Assembly (NCBI GenBank): GCA_913056495.1
Contig: CAJXMO010000010.1
Coordinates: 62,001 to 126,000, forward strand
Origin: an uncultured Alteromonadaceae bacterium
GTDB lineage: Bacteria > Pseudomonadota > Gammaproteobacteria > Enterobacterales > Alteromonadaceae
DNA length: 64,000 nucleotides
Reading direction: 5' to 3'
The notes under the pieces: model-generated
What the model was told of the DNA's origin: nothing
Database searches by the model: none
What the model saw: only the letters and a program-made list of their open reading frames with translations
Translations under genes and position numbers: made by a program
Shown: positions 8,318 to 17,007 of the stretch, one piece after another
How positions within the stretch are numbered: position 1 is the stretch's first letter
Layout of the letters: the number at the start of each line of letters is the position of its first letter

Positions 8318-10369
8318 TTAGTTTGTATTTATATTTTGGATAATGGTTTGATAAACCTGCATTGCATTTTGCTCGCTGGAAAACTGTTGTGCTTTATCAA
8401 TAGCTGCGCGCCTTAAATTTGTCAGATGAGTGTAGTTATCAAGGACATAGCTCAGTGTCTTTGACAATTTTTCGGGGTGATTTGGCTCAACCAAAAAACC
8501 ATCTTGGTTATCACTGATAATATCAAGCGGCCCTCCTTGATTGCTCGCGATAACCACTAGACCAGCAGACATGGCTTCAGCAATTACGCGGCCAAAAGGT
8601 TCAGGGTCAGTTGAGGCATGTACAAGAATGTGAGCGTCTTGATAAACTTTTTCTATATGGTTTGAAAAGGGTACAAACTGAATTCGATTTTCGAGTTGAT
8701 AGTTTTTTACTATCGCTTGCACTTTTTGCTGCTCACTATTGGCCGGTTGCAAACTCCCTACAAAATCCAGATCTGCGTTTGGATAATTTTTGGCTATTTT
8801 TGCAAACGCATGCGCGACAACTTGCTGCCCTTTCCAGCCATAAAAACCACCCACCATGATTATTTTGATTTTATCCGGCTTGGCTGGTTCGACGGGTTTC
8901 GCTTTTTGCAGAGTTATGCCATCACAAATCAGTTGGTAGTTTGATTTTTTGTCAGAAACCGTATGCTCTATTGAGCTTAAAATCCAGCTTGAAATAGCTA
9001 TATTTTGAGCTGCATTATCACAAACCCATCTGGATAATTTAGATGGCGTCATATTGCCCCTGATGTGCATAATATAAGGAATTTTCAAAAGCTTTGCGGC
9101 AATGGCAACATGGTAGCAGTTATAGGGGTCGTTATTTAGATGAACGATGGCCGGCTTTACTTTTTTAAGAATAATTAAACTTAATAATACTTTGTTTAGT
9201 GTATCCCAACTGAAGTTTAATAATCTTGAAACTTTATTATTGCCTTTAACCGGACGTATTTTTAAGTTTGGATATACTAATTTATCGCCAAGCGGATCAT
9301 AAATCTGATATTTTTTGTCTGCAGAGTTGACGCAGATAACGGGTTGATAATCTTGTTTTTTTGGCCAGTTTTGAAGGATTTCGGCGAGTGCTAAACTAGC
9401 ACCGCCAAAGCCTTTGCCATTTTCTACAAATAAAACTTTTTGTTGTTTAAAAGAATGTAACTGAGCTGACAATAAAAACCGAATAAATCCTAAGCCTGAT
9501 TTGAATGGCGCACTCATTCTTGGGATTTCGTACAGGTTGCAATCTTTTGGCTCGTAAGGAATATTTCGGGTGGTAAACGCGTATTTGTAGCCAGTGTCTT
9601 TTATCAGTTTTATGGTTTCGTCATTGTAATCATAACCGGGTTTACCGTTTGGAAATGCAAATAGGTGAATCGGGTTACCCGTGATCATTTCTAAACGTGA
9701 TTTATCTTCAGTGAGTTGTTCTAACGCATTTTGCCGTGTTTCGAGCGCTAGAATAGGGTGATCCAGCGTATGTGAACCTATGCTCATACCATTGTCTGAG
9801 AGTTCCTTTATCTCTGATTCACTGAGCATTAAGTTATCTGTAATAGAGTTGATTTCAAATGATAGTTTATTGCAGAGCTTGGCAAGTAACTGATGTCTTT
9901 GTTGTAATGTTTGATACTTAAATAGTTGAACCAGCTTATTGAAGGCAATTTGTTTTTCCTGTCTGGTTTTGATAGACAGACTACCCAGTTCAAATTCATC
10001 CACTTTGATCTCAGTAAGCGGACTGCGCATAATCGCAAGGTATAACTTATCATTCCACATTAATTTTTCATTAATGTGGTTTGAAGAGATAAAGAAGGTA
10101 GCTGTTAAAGCATATTTTTTTAAAATAGGCATTGCCAGTGTCAAATGGCTTTTATAGCCATCATCAAATGTAATCGCAACTGCGCGTTCGGGTAGCTTGC
10201 ATTCGGCTTTTAATTTGAGTGCCAGCTCTAACGGAAGCGGATTCATGAATCGGCTTAAGAACTTACATTGTTTATCCAATACTCTGTAATGAATGCCCGG
10301 CAATATGCTGTTTTTATCACAAATATTGTGATAGTTGATGATTAACAATTTCTTATTTTGGCTATCCAT
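8318..10369 (-). CDS. fused polysaccharide deacetylase (NodB) and family 4 glycosyltransferase
   Basis: A 683-residue two-domain protein. Residues about 1-290 are a NodB/CE4 deacetylase: AITFDDGY supplies Asp69-Asp70, GSHTLDH supplies the metal ligands His200 and His204, and FAFPNGK follows. Residues about 313-680 are a GT4 domain starting with LFVENGKGFGGASLAL and including MVGGFYGWKGQ, HASTDPEPFGRVIAEAMSAG (the E-x7-E donor-binding motif) and SNQGGPLDII. One chain would thus join N-acetyl removal and sugar transfer. There is no signal peptide, so the deacetylase half is expected to work in the cytoplasm, unlike most CE4 enzymes. The reading frame is continuous, and the gene overlaps its upstream neighbour by 8 bp. 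Fusion is directly visible; coupling of activities is inferred. Confidence 0.88.
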   Translation of the reverse strand: MDSQNKKLLIINYHNICDKNSILPGIHYRVLDKQCKFLSRFMNPLPLELALKLKAECKLPERAVAITFDDGYKSHLTLAMPILKKYALTATFFISSNHINEKLMWNDKLYLAIMRSPLTEIKVDEFELGSLSIKTRQEKQIAFNKLVQLFKYQTLQQRHQLLAKLCNKLSFEINSITDNLMLSESEIKELSDNGMSIGSHTLDHPILALETRQNALEQLTEDKSRLEMITGNPIHLFAFPNGKPGYDYNDETIKLIKDTGYKYAFTTRNIPYEPKDCNLYEIPRMSAPFKSGLGFIRFLLSAQLHSFKQQKVLFVENGKGFGGASLALAEILQNWPKKQDYQPVICVNSADKKYQIYDPLGDKLVYPNLKIRPVKGNNKVSRLLNFSWDTLNKVLLSLIILKKVKPAIVHLNNDPYNCYHVAIAAKLLKIPYIMHIRGNMTPSKLSRWVCDNAAQNIAISSWILSSIEHTVSDKKSNYQLICDGITLQKAKPVEPAKPDKIKIIMVGGFYGWKGQQVVAHAFAKIAKNYPNADLDFVGSLQPANSEQQKVQAIVKNYQLENRIQFVPFSNHIEKVYQDAHILVHASTDPEPFGRVIAEAMSAGLVVIASNQGGPLDIISDNQDGFLVEPNHPEKLSKTLSYVLDNYTHLTNLRRAAIDKAQQFSSEQNAMQVYQTIIQNINTN

Positions 10370-11879
10370 TGCTATTTATTTCGCATATATATTTAGATAA
10401 ATGGGTGTAGTAGATGGCTTTGTTCAGAATATCCAGACGGTCACTGAGATAGTTGGTATCGACCCACATTCTGATAAGCCTTAAACGGTATTTGTGCTTT
10501 AAAAGTAAGTGCTTATTGTCCTCGGTATTAATGATATATTTTAAGGCTTTTTGATTGAATTGACGAATAGGCGCTTTGTATTCAGGATAAACTTGTTTTT
10601 TCCCGGTTGAGAAAGGAATCTGCTTTACCTCAGGATACCCAGCTAAAATAGCTCTGGTGTGAAATTGGGTATCTTCGATAAACTCAAACGGCAATGACGC
10701 TAAAAAGTGATATAAACGCGTCATTAAAAAGGGGGCAACCGCTACTCTGCCTTCACCCATAATATTCCAGGTAGATAAACCTATTTCGCGCCGGGTTCTG
10801 TTTTTTAAATAGAACTCAGCAATTGGATTTTCATAATGTTTAAGCGATTCCAATTCAGATTCGATAGTATCTACAATTTTTTCCCTGTTGATGTGAGGGA
10901 GTACTTCCGGGTTGAGGAATTTGTTATAAAGAGGTGCTGTGCTGGTAATATCTTCAGCAATCGCTCGCCAGTTTTCTTGCTTTCGCCACTGGACCCGTTC
11001 CGGAGATAAAAAATGTCCGGCAGATAAGACATCACCAGCTATCCCATCGTATATAAAAGTGATTTCATGAGTTTTAAAATACTCATGTAGAGGTAGCATC
11101 CAGGCATGCTCGTCAGCGCAAAACGAAGTCATATCATTTTTCGCCAACTCATCATCAAATAAATCCGGCCCTAAAGGGGTTGTTACATGAGGAATATTTA
11201 AGGCTTCACACAGCTGTTTAGCAACATTTAAGTCATCATTGTGTTTAGGTGGAAAACAAGCGCAGGTGGCAACCAAATCAACCTTTTTATTCTGTTTGAG
11301 CAGCTCTAATAGTATGTGCCGCGAATCCCGTCCACCAGAAAGTGGCATTGCTAGCTTTTCTTCTGAAGTATCGAATTCAGCAATGACCTCAGAAAACAGA
11401 TCCAAGTAATCTTGCAGAGCTTGCTCGTAGCTACCTGTGTAGGTTGGTTGTTTTTGTAAACGCTTTAAATCGTTTATTTGAAGGCCTTTTTTATTCCAAA
11501 CGATTTTGCTGTCCCGGGGTAAACATTTAATTGTTGAGAATGGGGTTTGATCGCCAAGATAATAGCCCAATTGCAAAAAGCTATTTAGCCCATCTATATC
11601 CAATGGTTGCCTACCAACTTTTTTAATGATATCTGTAATTCTGGTTGCAATGATAATTCGATTTGGTTCAACATAACTGTATGCGTTGATTAACCCGAAG
11701 ACAGACGTTTCTATTGTGAGTTGATCGCCATTTTGCTGCCACTCAATGTATTCACCTTCTCCTGATGCTAATTTATAACCCGAAAAATAAGAAGTTTGAC
11801 CCGCAACTTTATGAGTATCATCAGATAACTGGATATCGATCCAAGCATCTTTAAACTGTGCAGTTCTTATCTGGGTCAT
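10362..11879 (-). CDS. asparagine synthetase-like amidotransferase lacking the glutaminase cysteine
   Basis: The 505-residue protein has the ATP-pyrophosphatase domain of asparagine synthetase B: the PP-loop MPLSGGRDSRHILLELL lies near residue 176. In the N-terminal part a remnant of the glutaminase fold can be followed, but the chain begins MTQIRT, so the catalytic Cys2 of class II amidotransferases is absent. It therefore probably activates a carboxyl group and uses free ammonia or another nucleophile, for example to amidate a uronic acid or attach an amino acid. It sits between a GT2 gene and the deacetylase-GT4 fusion, which places the job on the polysaccharide. A second, complete amidotransferase of this superfamily is at 16982. 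Confidence 0.78.
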   Translation of the reverse strand: MTQIRTAQFKDAWIDIQLSDDTHKVAGQTSYFSGYKLASGEGEYIEWQQNGDQLTIETSVFGLINAYSYVEPNRIIIATRITDIIKKVGRQPLDIDGLNSFLQLGYYLGDQTPFSTIKCLPRDSKIVWNKKGLQINDLKRLQKQPTYTGSYEQALQDYLDLFSEVIAEFDTSEEKLAMPLSGGRDSRHILLELLKQNKKVDLVATCACFPPKHNDDLNVAKQLCEALNIPHVTTPLGPDLFDDELAKNDMTSFCADEHAWMLPLHEYFKTHEITFIYDGIAGDVLSAGHFLSPERVQWRKQENWRAIAEDITSTAPLYNKFLNPEVLPHINREKIVDTIESELESLKHYENPIAEFYLKNRTRREIGLSTWNIMGEGRVAVAPFLMTRLYHFLASLPFEFIEDTQFHTRAILAGYPEVKQIPFSTGKKQVYPEYKAPIRQFNQKALKYIINTEDNKHLLLKHKYRLRLIRMWVDTNYLSDRLDILNKAIYYTHLSKYICEINSNG

Positions 11880-11890
11880 TTTTGTGTCCT

Positions 11891-12817
11891 TTATTTATTC
11901 TTGTTTTGGTTATGCATTTTATAGGCAGCGATACGGCCGATTGTTTCATAATAGTCCCAACTGAGTTTTAACTTACGATTATGGTTAGACTCAAATATGG
12001 ATTTAATTTTACTTACGACCAATTTACTATACAAATACCTTGGCAGACCAGATAAAAATGGACCAGAATATGGCTGATACTTTATTTCTAAATAGGCTTG
12101 CCCTCTGCCAAACTTTTCAGCTCGACTATTAATCCATTTCAGGCTCATTTGATTTGGCTGAATAATATGCTCTACCTGATTTTCGCTACTAAAATAGGCC
12201 AGCGCTCCAAATTGAGTGCTCATTCGAATATTAAATTCGGTTTCACTGCCCATGCCGTAGCTTGTGGGTGAGGGGCCTGTATTTTCGTCAAATAATCCAT
12301 GCTCGAAGAGTGCTTCCCTGACGAGCATGTTATTGCCAAACACTTCGCCAGCATCAACAGGACCAGTGGTTAAATTTGATTTAGATTTGGCAAAGCAGAC
12401 CATTTCTATCCATTCAAGTGTTAGCCAGTCTGGTTTTCCTGCCGGGTACTTGGGTTCAACCCGGCCACCATAAATTTGATATTGAGGGTGTTTATTTAAT
12501 ATTTCATACCAGTTTTTTATGAAATCCGGGTTTGGGATAACATCATCATCAGTAAATAAATAGACATCTGTTTCAATTGCTTTAATCGCAGTATTCAGCG
12601 CTGTATTTTTACCCGGTTTAGGCTCATATAGGTATGTCAGAGGCAGCGTATGCTGGAAGGACTCAATAATTGATTTTGTATTGTCTGTGCTGGCATTATC
12701 CACAATATAAATTTTAAAATTTAATCCGTCAGGAATGTTTTGCCGAGTGTAACTATCCAGCACAGTTGAGAGCGTCTTACTGCCATTATGCGTTGCAATG
12801 ACCAGTGATAATTTCAT
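11891..12817 (-). CDS. family 2 glycosyltransferase
   Basis: The 308-residue protein has the GT2 opening strand LSLVIATHNGS, the donor-site IYIVDNASTDNT (about residues 36-47) and the metal-binding FTDDDVIPN at about residue 91, followed by GMGSETEFNIRM near residue 192. This is the classical GT-A arrangement. It should add one sugar to the repeat unit at the cytoplasmic membrane face. It lies 11 bp upstream of the asparagine-synthetase-like gene and 19 bp downstream of a sulfotransferase gene, in the same transcription unit. Confidence 0.88.
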   Translation of the reverse strand: MKLSLVIATHNGSKTLSTVLDSYTRQNIPDGLNFKIYIVDNASTDNTKSIIESFQHTLPLTYLYEPKPGKNTALNTAIKAIETDVYLFTDDDVIPNPDFIKNWYEILNKHPQYQIYGGRVEPKYPAGKPDWLTLEWIEMVCFAKSKSNLTTGPVDAGEVFGNNMLVREALFEHGLFDENTGPSPTSYGMGSETEFNIRMSTQFGALAYFSSENQVEHIIQPNQMSLKWINSRAEKFGRGQAYLEIKYQPYSGPFLSGLPRYLYSKLVVSKIKSIFESNHNRKLKLSWDYYETIGRIAAYKMHNQNKNK

Positions 12818-12836
12818 TTTCGCAGCCTTTTTGTAT

Positions 12837-13628
12837 TTATACTAATCTATCGATTATCTTTTTGCTGGCCAAAAAGCGTTTCAGTGCTTCTTTGTATTTA
12901 AATCGGGTTCTATTTTTAATTTCGTCAGAACTGAAGTACTCCTCGACATGGCTTTTGCCTTGATATGGCTCAACCTCTTTAAGCATTTTTAACCACTCGT
13001 GATTCGGCTCATAGCCCAGCTCTATCAATGACGGTGTAATATCCCCATGCAATTGAATTTGTTGTTTAATTCTGGGTAAGTGTTGTTTCCAGTTCCCTAT
13101 GCCTTTTGCATCAATCGGTCTGAATTCTTTCAACGCTTGTTTTGATTCTTCAGAGGGCGTTGCGTGTAAATGATATTCAGAGAATCGATGCCTACTTTGC
13201 AGGCAACTAATTTGAGATTGGATTTGTTGCTGGACTTTGTCTGGCTCACTGACAAATTCTTCATAGATGACCGGAATAAAGCGAGCATGCTTTTTGTACT
13301 TTTTGAGTAAAGGATAGAAATATTGCCAATATCTAAGTGTTGACCAATAGACGCTTTTATTTTTGTTGTGTTTACTGACAATTGAATCCCTAGGATCCCG
13401 AATTAAACAAATCACAAAGAGTTCTGGGTCAACAAGCAAGGAAGGCCAGATAACAAATAAATCAGCCGGGTGTTTAGTCAGCAATATATCTGCATGAGTT
13501 TTCGGCCGGAAAAAAAGATTATCTTCGTGTTCTGTACTCAAATCGATATTGAAGCAGGTGGACATAGCTTCTGCTAAAAGCGTTGTGCCGGTTCTAGGAC
13601 CTGTGCCTACTATATGTATCTGTTTCAT
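12837..13628 (-). CDS. sulfotransferase
   Basis: 263 residues, with the PAPS 5'-phosphosulfate loop at the very N-terminus (HIVGTGPRTGTTLLAEAM, about residues 5-22) and the 3'-phosphate loop as CLIRDPRDSIVSKHN (about residues 75-89). Both loops keep the key lysine/arginine and serine pattern of the family. It is paired with a second sulfotransferase gene 14 bp upstream (13643), so the two probably modify different positions or different sugars of one repeat unit. Cytoplasmic; acceptor unknown. Confidence 0.86.
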   Translation of the reverse strand: MKQIHIVGTGPRTGTTLLAEAMSTCFNIDLSTEHEDNLFFRPKTHADILLTKHPADLFVIWPSLLVDPELFVICLIRDPRDSIVSKHNKNKSVYWSTLRYWQYFYPLLKKYKKHARFIPVIYEEFVSEPDKVQQQIQSQISCLQSRHRFSEYHLHATPSEESKQALKEFRPIDAKGIGNWKQHLPRIKQQIQLHGDITPSLIELGYEPNHEWLKMLKEVEPYQGKSHVEEYFSSDEIKNRTRFKYKEALKRFLASKKIIDRLV

Positions 13629-13642
13629 GACTGGCCTGTTTA

Positions 13643-14626
13643 TTAATTTGCTGTGTTGTTAAAGTGCTCAAACAGTTGATACGAGCGTGTACCTTGCAAT
13701 ATATCTTTTATGGCCAGCTGGTCCTCGGCAGATAATTGCTTGCGCCACTTCAATGCAGATTGGAGAGGATCTTTATTGATACTGTAATAAGCCGACTCTT
13801 CGCTCGTTGTCGTCTCTTTTACGTACTCTTCTATCTCACCATTATTTGTAATATTCAGATGTTGGTAGAGAGCTTCAAAACCGGCTTGAGGTTTTTCGCA
13901 AATATCTTCATATATAAAGAGTTTTATATTTGGGTTTTGTTCGATATCGTCCAAAGCCTTTTCGTTATAGACTAACCAGCGTACCGCGAGCCTTTGTGCC
14001 GGATTCATGGCTTTAAACTGCTCCATGCTAAACCCTAACTTTTTACCTGTTGTGGATTCAACAAGCTCTTTCATCAGTCCTAACGCATTAAAAATGGCTA
14101 ATTCTGAATCGAATTTTTGGCTGCTAATACCTCGTAACTCAGAGTTAATAACGCCGCAGGGGTGCCTGACAACATAAGCAATTGGCATTTGCGGATTCGC
14201 TTTTGCAAGTGTGTTTAGTCGTGCTGGTGATTCAATTGATTTCCAGAAATAAAGGTTATCTTTATTTTTAGGAAAGTACACACTGGCATGTTTTATATTC
14301 ACGTTTTTGAAGAGTTTGTTCGCAACCTTTGCATAATAAACTTTTGCCCGGTTTAAATTTAAAGCCAAAGCTGAGAGTTTCTCTTTGGGATAAAAAGGCA
14401 AGCGACCGATGACTTTAAGTGCTCGATTATCTGCAATTGTTGGTAAATAGGTTTTGACAGTATCTATATAATTTGTAATTTCACTTTCTTCTGTTAAATG
14501 AGGAACTTGAATTTTAATTTCACTGTCAGGTTCATGAAAATATACCGTGTTCTTATGACGATCTATACCTTTAGCGAGCCAGGTGGTTCCTGAACGAGGC
14601 ATACCAACTAAGAGGGCTTGTTTCAT
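13643..14626 (-). CDS. sulfotransferase
   Basis: 327 residues, the most canonical of the four sulfotransferases here: GMPRSGTTWLAKGI at residues about 8-21 is the 5'-phosphosulfate loop, and AYVVRHPCGVINSELRG near residue 151 is the 3'-phosphate loop. The usual catalytic base would lie between them and cannot be fixed by eye. It follows the GT4 gene at 14640 with 13 bp spacing. It marks the start of the variable half of the gene run, after the last gene resembling the general polysaccharide machinery. Confidence 0.86.
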   Translation of the reverse strand: MKQALLVGMPRSGTTWLAKGIDRHKNTVYFHEPDSEIKIQVPHLTEESEITNYIDTVKTYLPTIADNRALKVIGRLPFYPKEKLSALALNLNRAKVYYAKVANKLFKNVNIKHASVYFPKNKDNLYFWKSIESPARLNTLAKANPQMPIAYVVRHPCGVINSELRGISSQKFDSELAIFNALGLMKELVESTTGKKLGFSMEQFKAMNPAQRLAVRWLVYNEKALDDIEQNPNIKLFIYEDICEKPQAGFEALYQHLNITNNGEIEEYVKETTTSEESAYYSINKDPLQSALKWRKQLSAEDQLAIKDILQGTRSYQLFEHFNNTAN

Positions 14627-14639
14627 TTTCGATTACCTT

Positions 14640-15794
14640 CTACTTAAGTTGAATAAACAGTTTGACTATTTTCTCTGCATTTTCTAACCAGGTTAAATTT
14701 TTTTCTTTTATGGTTAGGGCTGCATTATGCGCCAGCTGTGTACTAAGTGTTTTGTTACTCAAAATGTTTGTTAAACATTCACTAAAATCTGGAGAAGAGC
14801 TGGTACTGAATAACAAAGCGTTGTATTTATCTTTGAGTAGTTCCCGAATATTTGGGGTGTCAGGCGCAATAATTGCTTTACCAAGCGCCAGATACTCCAG
14901 CATTTTTAAAGGTGATGCGTAAGCTACGACGTCTGGTTGTAAAGCAATATCAACTTGGGAAAGCCAATCTGGCATATCGTCTCGCTGTACAATACCTGAA
15001 ATAAAAATCTGTTGGCTCAAGTTTAGTTGCTCTGCTTGCTTTTTTAGCGTTTGAACCGCAGGCCCGTCTCCAATGATCAAGAAAAACAGAGTAGGATCAT
15101 CAAGTTTAGCCATAATGTTCAATACTCTGTCGAGGCCATGCCATTCTCTGACAAAGCCGACAAACCCGATTACGGTTTTACCGGTTAAGTCAGGTAATAT
15201 GTCCGGTTTTGATGTTGGAGCCAAAAACTTATCTTCATTAATGCCATTTGGAATAACCACTATTTTGTCTTCATTGACGCCTATGGCTCGGATGTAATCA
15301 GCCAATACATTAGTTACCGGTAGTACTTTATCTGCTTGTTTCCAGCAATAACGCTGACTCCATTTAGCCAGCCAGTCTATACTTATTCCATTATATTTTT
15401 TTCGTTCCTGATAGAGTGGGGCATTGACCTCTAGTAGTAGTGGTAGCCCGAATAATTTTTTTGCCCAGATACCAGCAGGTAAAAACAAATTATATCTTTC
15501 ATAAATGACATCGGGTTTGTATTTAATAATCGACAGGCTTAGTTTGATAAAAGCATAAAAAGCATAAAAAAACTCCAGTAACTCATAAATGAATTTAGGT
15601 AATTTAGCTTTTAGCGCGTCGACAAATCCACCATCGCTACCAAAGTCACTATTTTCGGCTACTTGTGGTGCAACTATAATGACATCATGGTGCTGTTTTT
15701 TTAGCGCATTTATGATTTCTTCAACATGAACGTATTGACCATCTTTGGAAGCAATTCTATGGTGGTATAGTATTTTTAAAGGCTTATCTGTCAT
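14640..15794 (-). CDS. family 4 glycosyltransferase
   Basis: A 384-residue GT-B enzyme. The N-terminal acceptor domain begins ILYHHRIASKDGQYVHVEEI, and the donor domain carries VIGFVGFVREWHGLDRVL (about residue 208), FLIIGDGPA and SPLKMLEYLALGKAIIAPD (about residue 300), matching the E-x7-E type donor motif of family 4. It overlaps the upstream gene at 15784 by 11 bp, which indicates translational coupling. Probably cytoplasmic or membrane-associated, adding a sugar from a nucleotide donor; specificity unknown. Confidence 0.87.
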   Translation of the reverse strand: MTDKPLKILYHHRIASKDGQYVHVEEIINALKKQHHDVIIVAPQVAENSDFGSDGGFVDALKAKLPKFIYELLEFFYAFYAFIKLSLSIIKYKPDVIYERYNLFLPAGIWAKKLFGLPLLLEVNAPLYQERKKYNGISIDWLAKWSQRYCWKQADKVLPVTNVLADYIRAIGVNEDKIVVIPNGINEDKFLAPTSKPDILPDLTGKTVIGFVGFVREWHGLDRVLNIMAKLDDPTLFFLIIGDGPAVQTLKKQAEQLNLSQQIFISGIVQRDDMPDWLSQVDIALQPDVVAYASPLKMLEYLALGKAIIAPDTPNIRELLKDKYNALLFSTSSSPDFSECLTNILSNKTLSTQLAHNAALTIKEKNLTWLENAEKIVKLFIQLK

Positions 15795-17007
15795 GCTCTA
15801 TTCCATCAATAATGGTATTAAATATTTGATATTGTTTATCTGATGTTTGTTGCCAGCTAAATTGCTCGGCATATAACCGGGTTTTTAGTCTGCTTGGCGG
15901 ATTAGCAAGCAAATCTTTTATACCTTGCGTTATTGATGCTACATTTCGGTCCACTAAAACACCGGCCTCTGGACTCGCGACAACTTCAGGTGTTCCCCAA
16001 ATATTAGCGGCGACAACGGGTGTGCCGCTGGCCATGGATTCCAATAAAACATTGGCCCATCCTTCCCTGCTTGATGCCAAAACCAGGGCATCAGCAGCCT
16101 GATAATACTGGCTAAGTTTCGAATGTGGCAGAGCGCCGAGGAAGGTTACTCTGTCAGTTAAATTTAGTTGCTTTACCTGCTGCTCGAGTTTCTGTCGATC
16201 GGGGCCGTCACCTGCTATCATTAGATGGCAATCGGGAAGGTGTTTTAAAGCTTCAATCACTAAGTAATGCCCTTTGCGTTCAATTAACCAACCTACAGAT
16301 AAAATAAGTGCTTTAGATTGAGTTAGAGACGATTTTAGCGTTTGCTGCGTTGTTTCTTCGGATGGTGAAAACGATTCTAGATCTACTCCGTTTCGTAACA
16401 CAGACGTTTTGGCTTCTTCTGCACCTAGTTTTATCATTTCGACTTTTAGCGCTTTGCAGACCGCCATCAGGTGAGACGCTTTTTTGAAAACGTCCTGTAT
16501 TAGTCGTCTGGGTTTGCTCTGCTGGGGAATTAAATTGATATCAGTCCCTCTGGCAGTGCAGGTAAAAGGAATTTTGAGTGTTTCGGCTACTTTAGCTATT
16601 GCGACACCGTCGGGATAAAAATAATGTCCGTCAATCAGGTCAATAGATTCACCCTGGGACTGAATTTTTTTGATACATTTTTTTATACTCATAGCCATCA
16701 GAAATGGGGTTATCAGCATGCCAATTTTAGGGATAACCAGATATCTGGGATGAAATATGCGAATGCCATGACGCTCTTCCTGATAATTGACGCCGGCAAA
16801 CTTGGCATACTCACCAAAACACTTATGCTTGAAAGGAAACCAGGGGATTGGCGCGACAACTATAGCTTTTACATCCGGGTGAGCGTCTAATAAGTTTCGT
16901 AAACGAGTTTCTACGAAGATACCATGCTTAAAATCACGATTGTTTGGATAAAGGCTGGATACAGTCAATATATTAATAGACCTAGGCTGCATTTTCAGTT
17001 GCCTCAT
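15784..17007 (-). CDS. family 4 glycosyltransferase, exosortase-locus type
   Basis: 407 residues with a clear GT4 layout: N-terminal ILTVSSLYPNNRDFKHGIFVETR, then the donor domain with LILSVGWLIERKGHYLVIEAL (about residue 239), MIAGDGPDRQKLEQ, and ASSREGWANVLLESMASGTPVVAANIWGTPEV in which the E-G-W-x5-E motif is the donor site. The start at 17007 overlaps the amidotransferase gene by 26 bp; an in-frame ATG at 16992 (MQPRSIN) would reduce this to 11 bp and may be the true start. Enzymes of this type are frequent in XrtA loci. Confidence 0.87.
   Translation of the reverse strand: MRQLKMQPRSINILTVSSLYPNNRDFKHGIFVETRLRNLLDAHPDVKAIVVAPIPWFPFKHKCFGEYAKFAGVNYQEERHGIRIFHPRYLVIPKIGMLITPFLMAMSIKKCIKKIQSQGESIDLIDGHYFYPDGVAIAKVAETLKIPFTCTARGTDINLIPQQSKPRRLIQDVFKKASHLMAVCKALKVEMIKLGAEEAKTSVLRNGVDLESFSPSEETTQQTLKSSLTQSKALILSVGWLIERKGHYLVIEALKHLPDCHLMIAGDGPDRQKLEQQVKQLNLTDRVTFLGALPHSKLSQYYQAADALVLASSREGWANVLLESMASGTPVVAANIWGTPEVVASPEAGVLVDRNVASITQGIKDLLANPPSRLKTRLYAEQFSWQQTSDKQYQIFNTIIDGIEHDR

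Noticed and set aside
1916..14626. Genomic island with mobile-element borders
   Set aside because: The region is AT-rich and variable in character, but no integrase, transposase, tRNA target or flanking direct repeats were seen.
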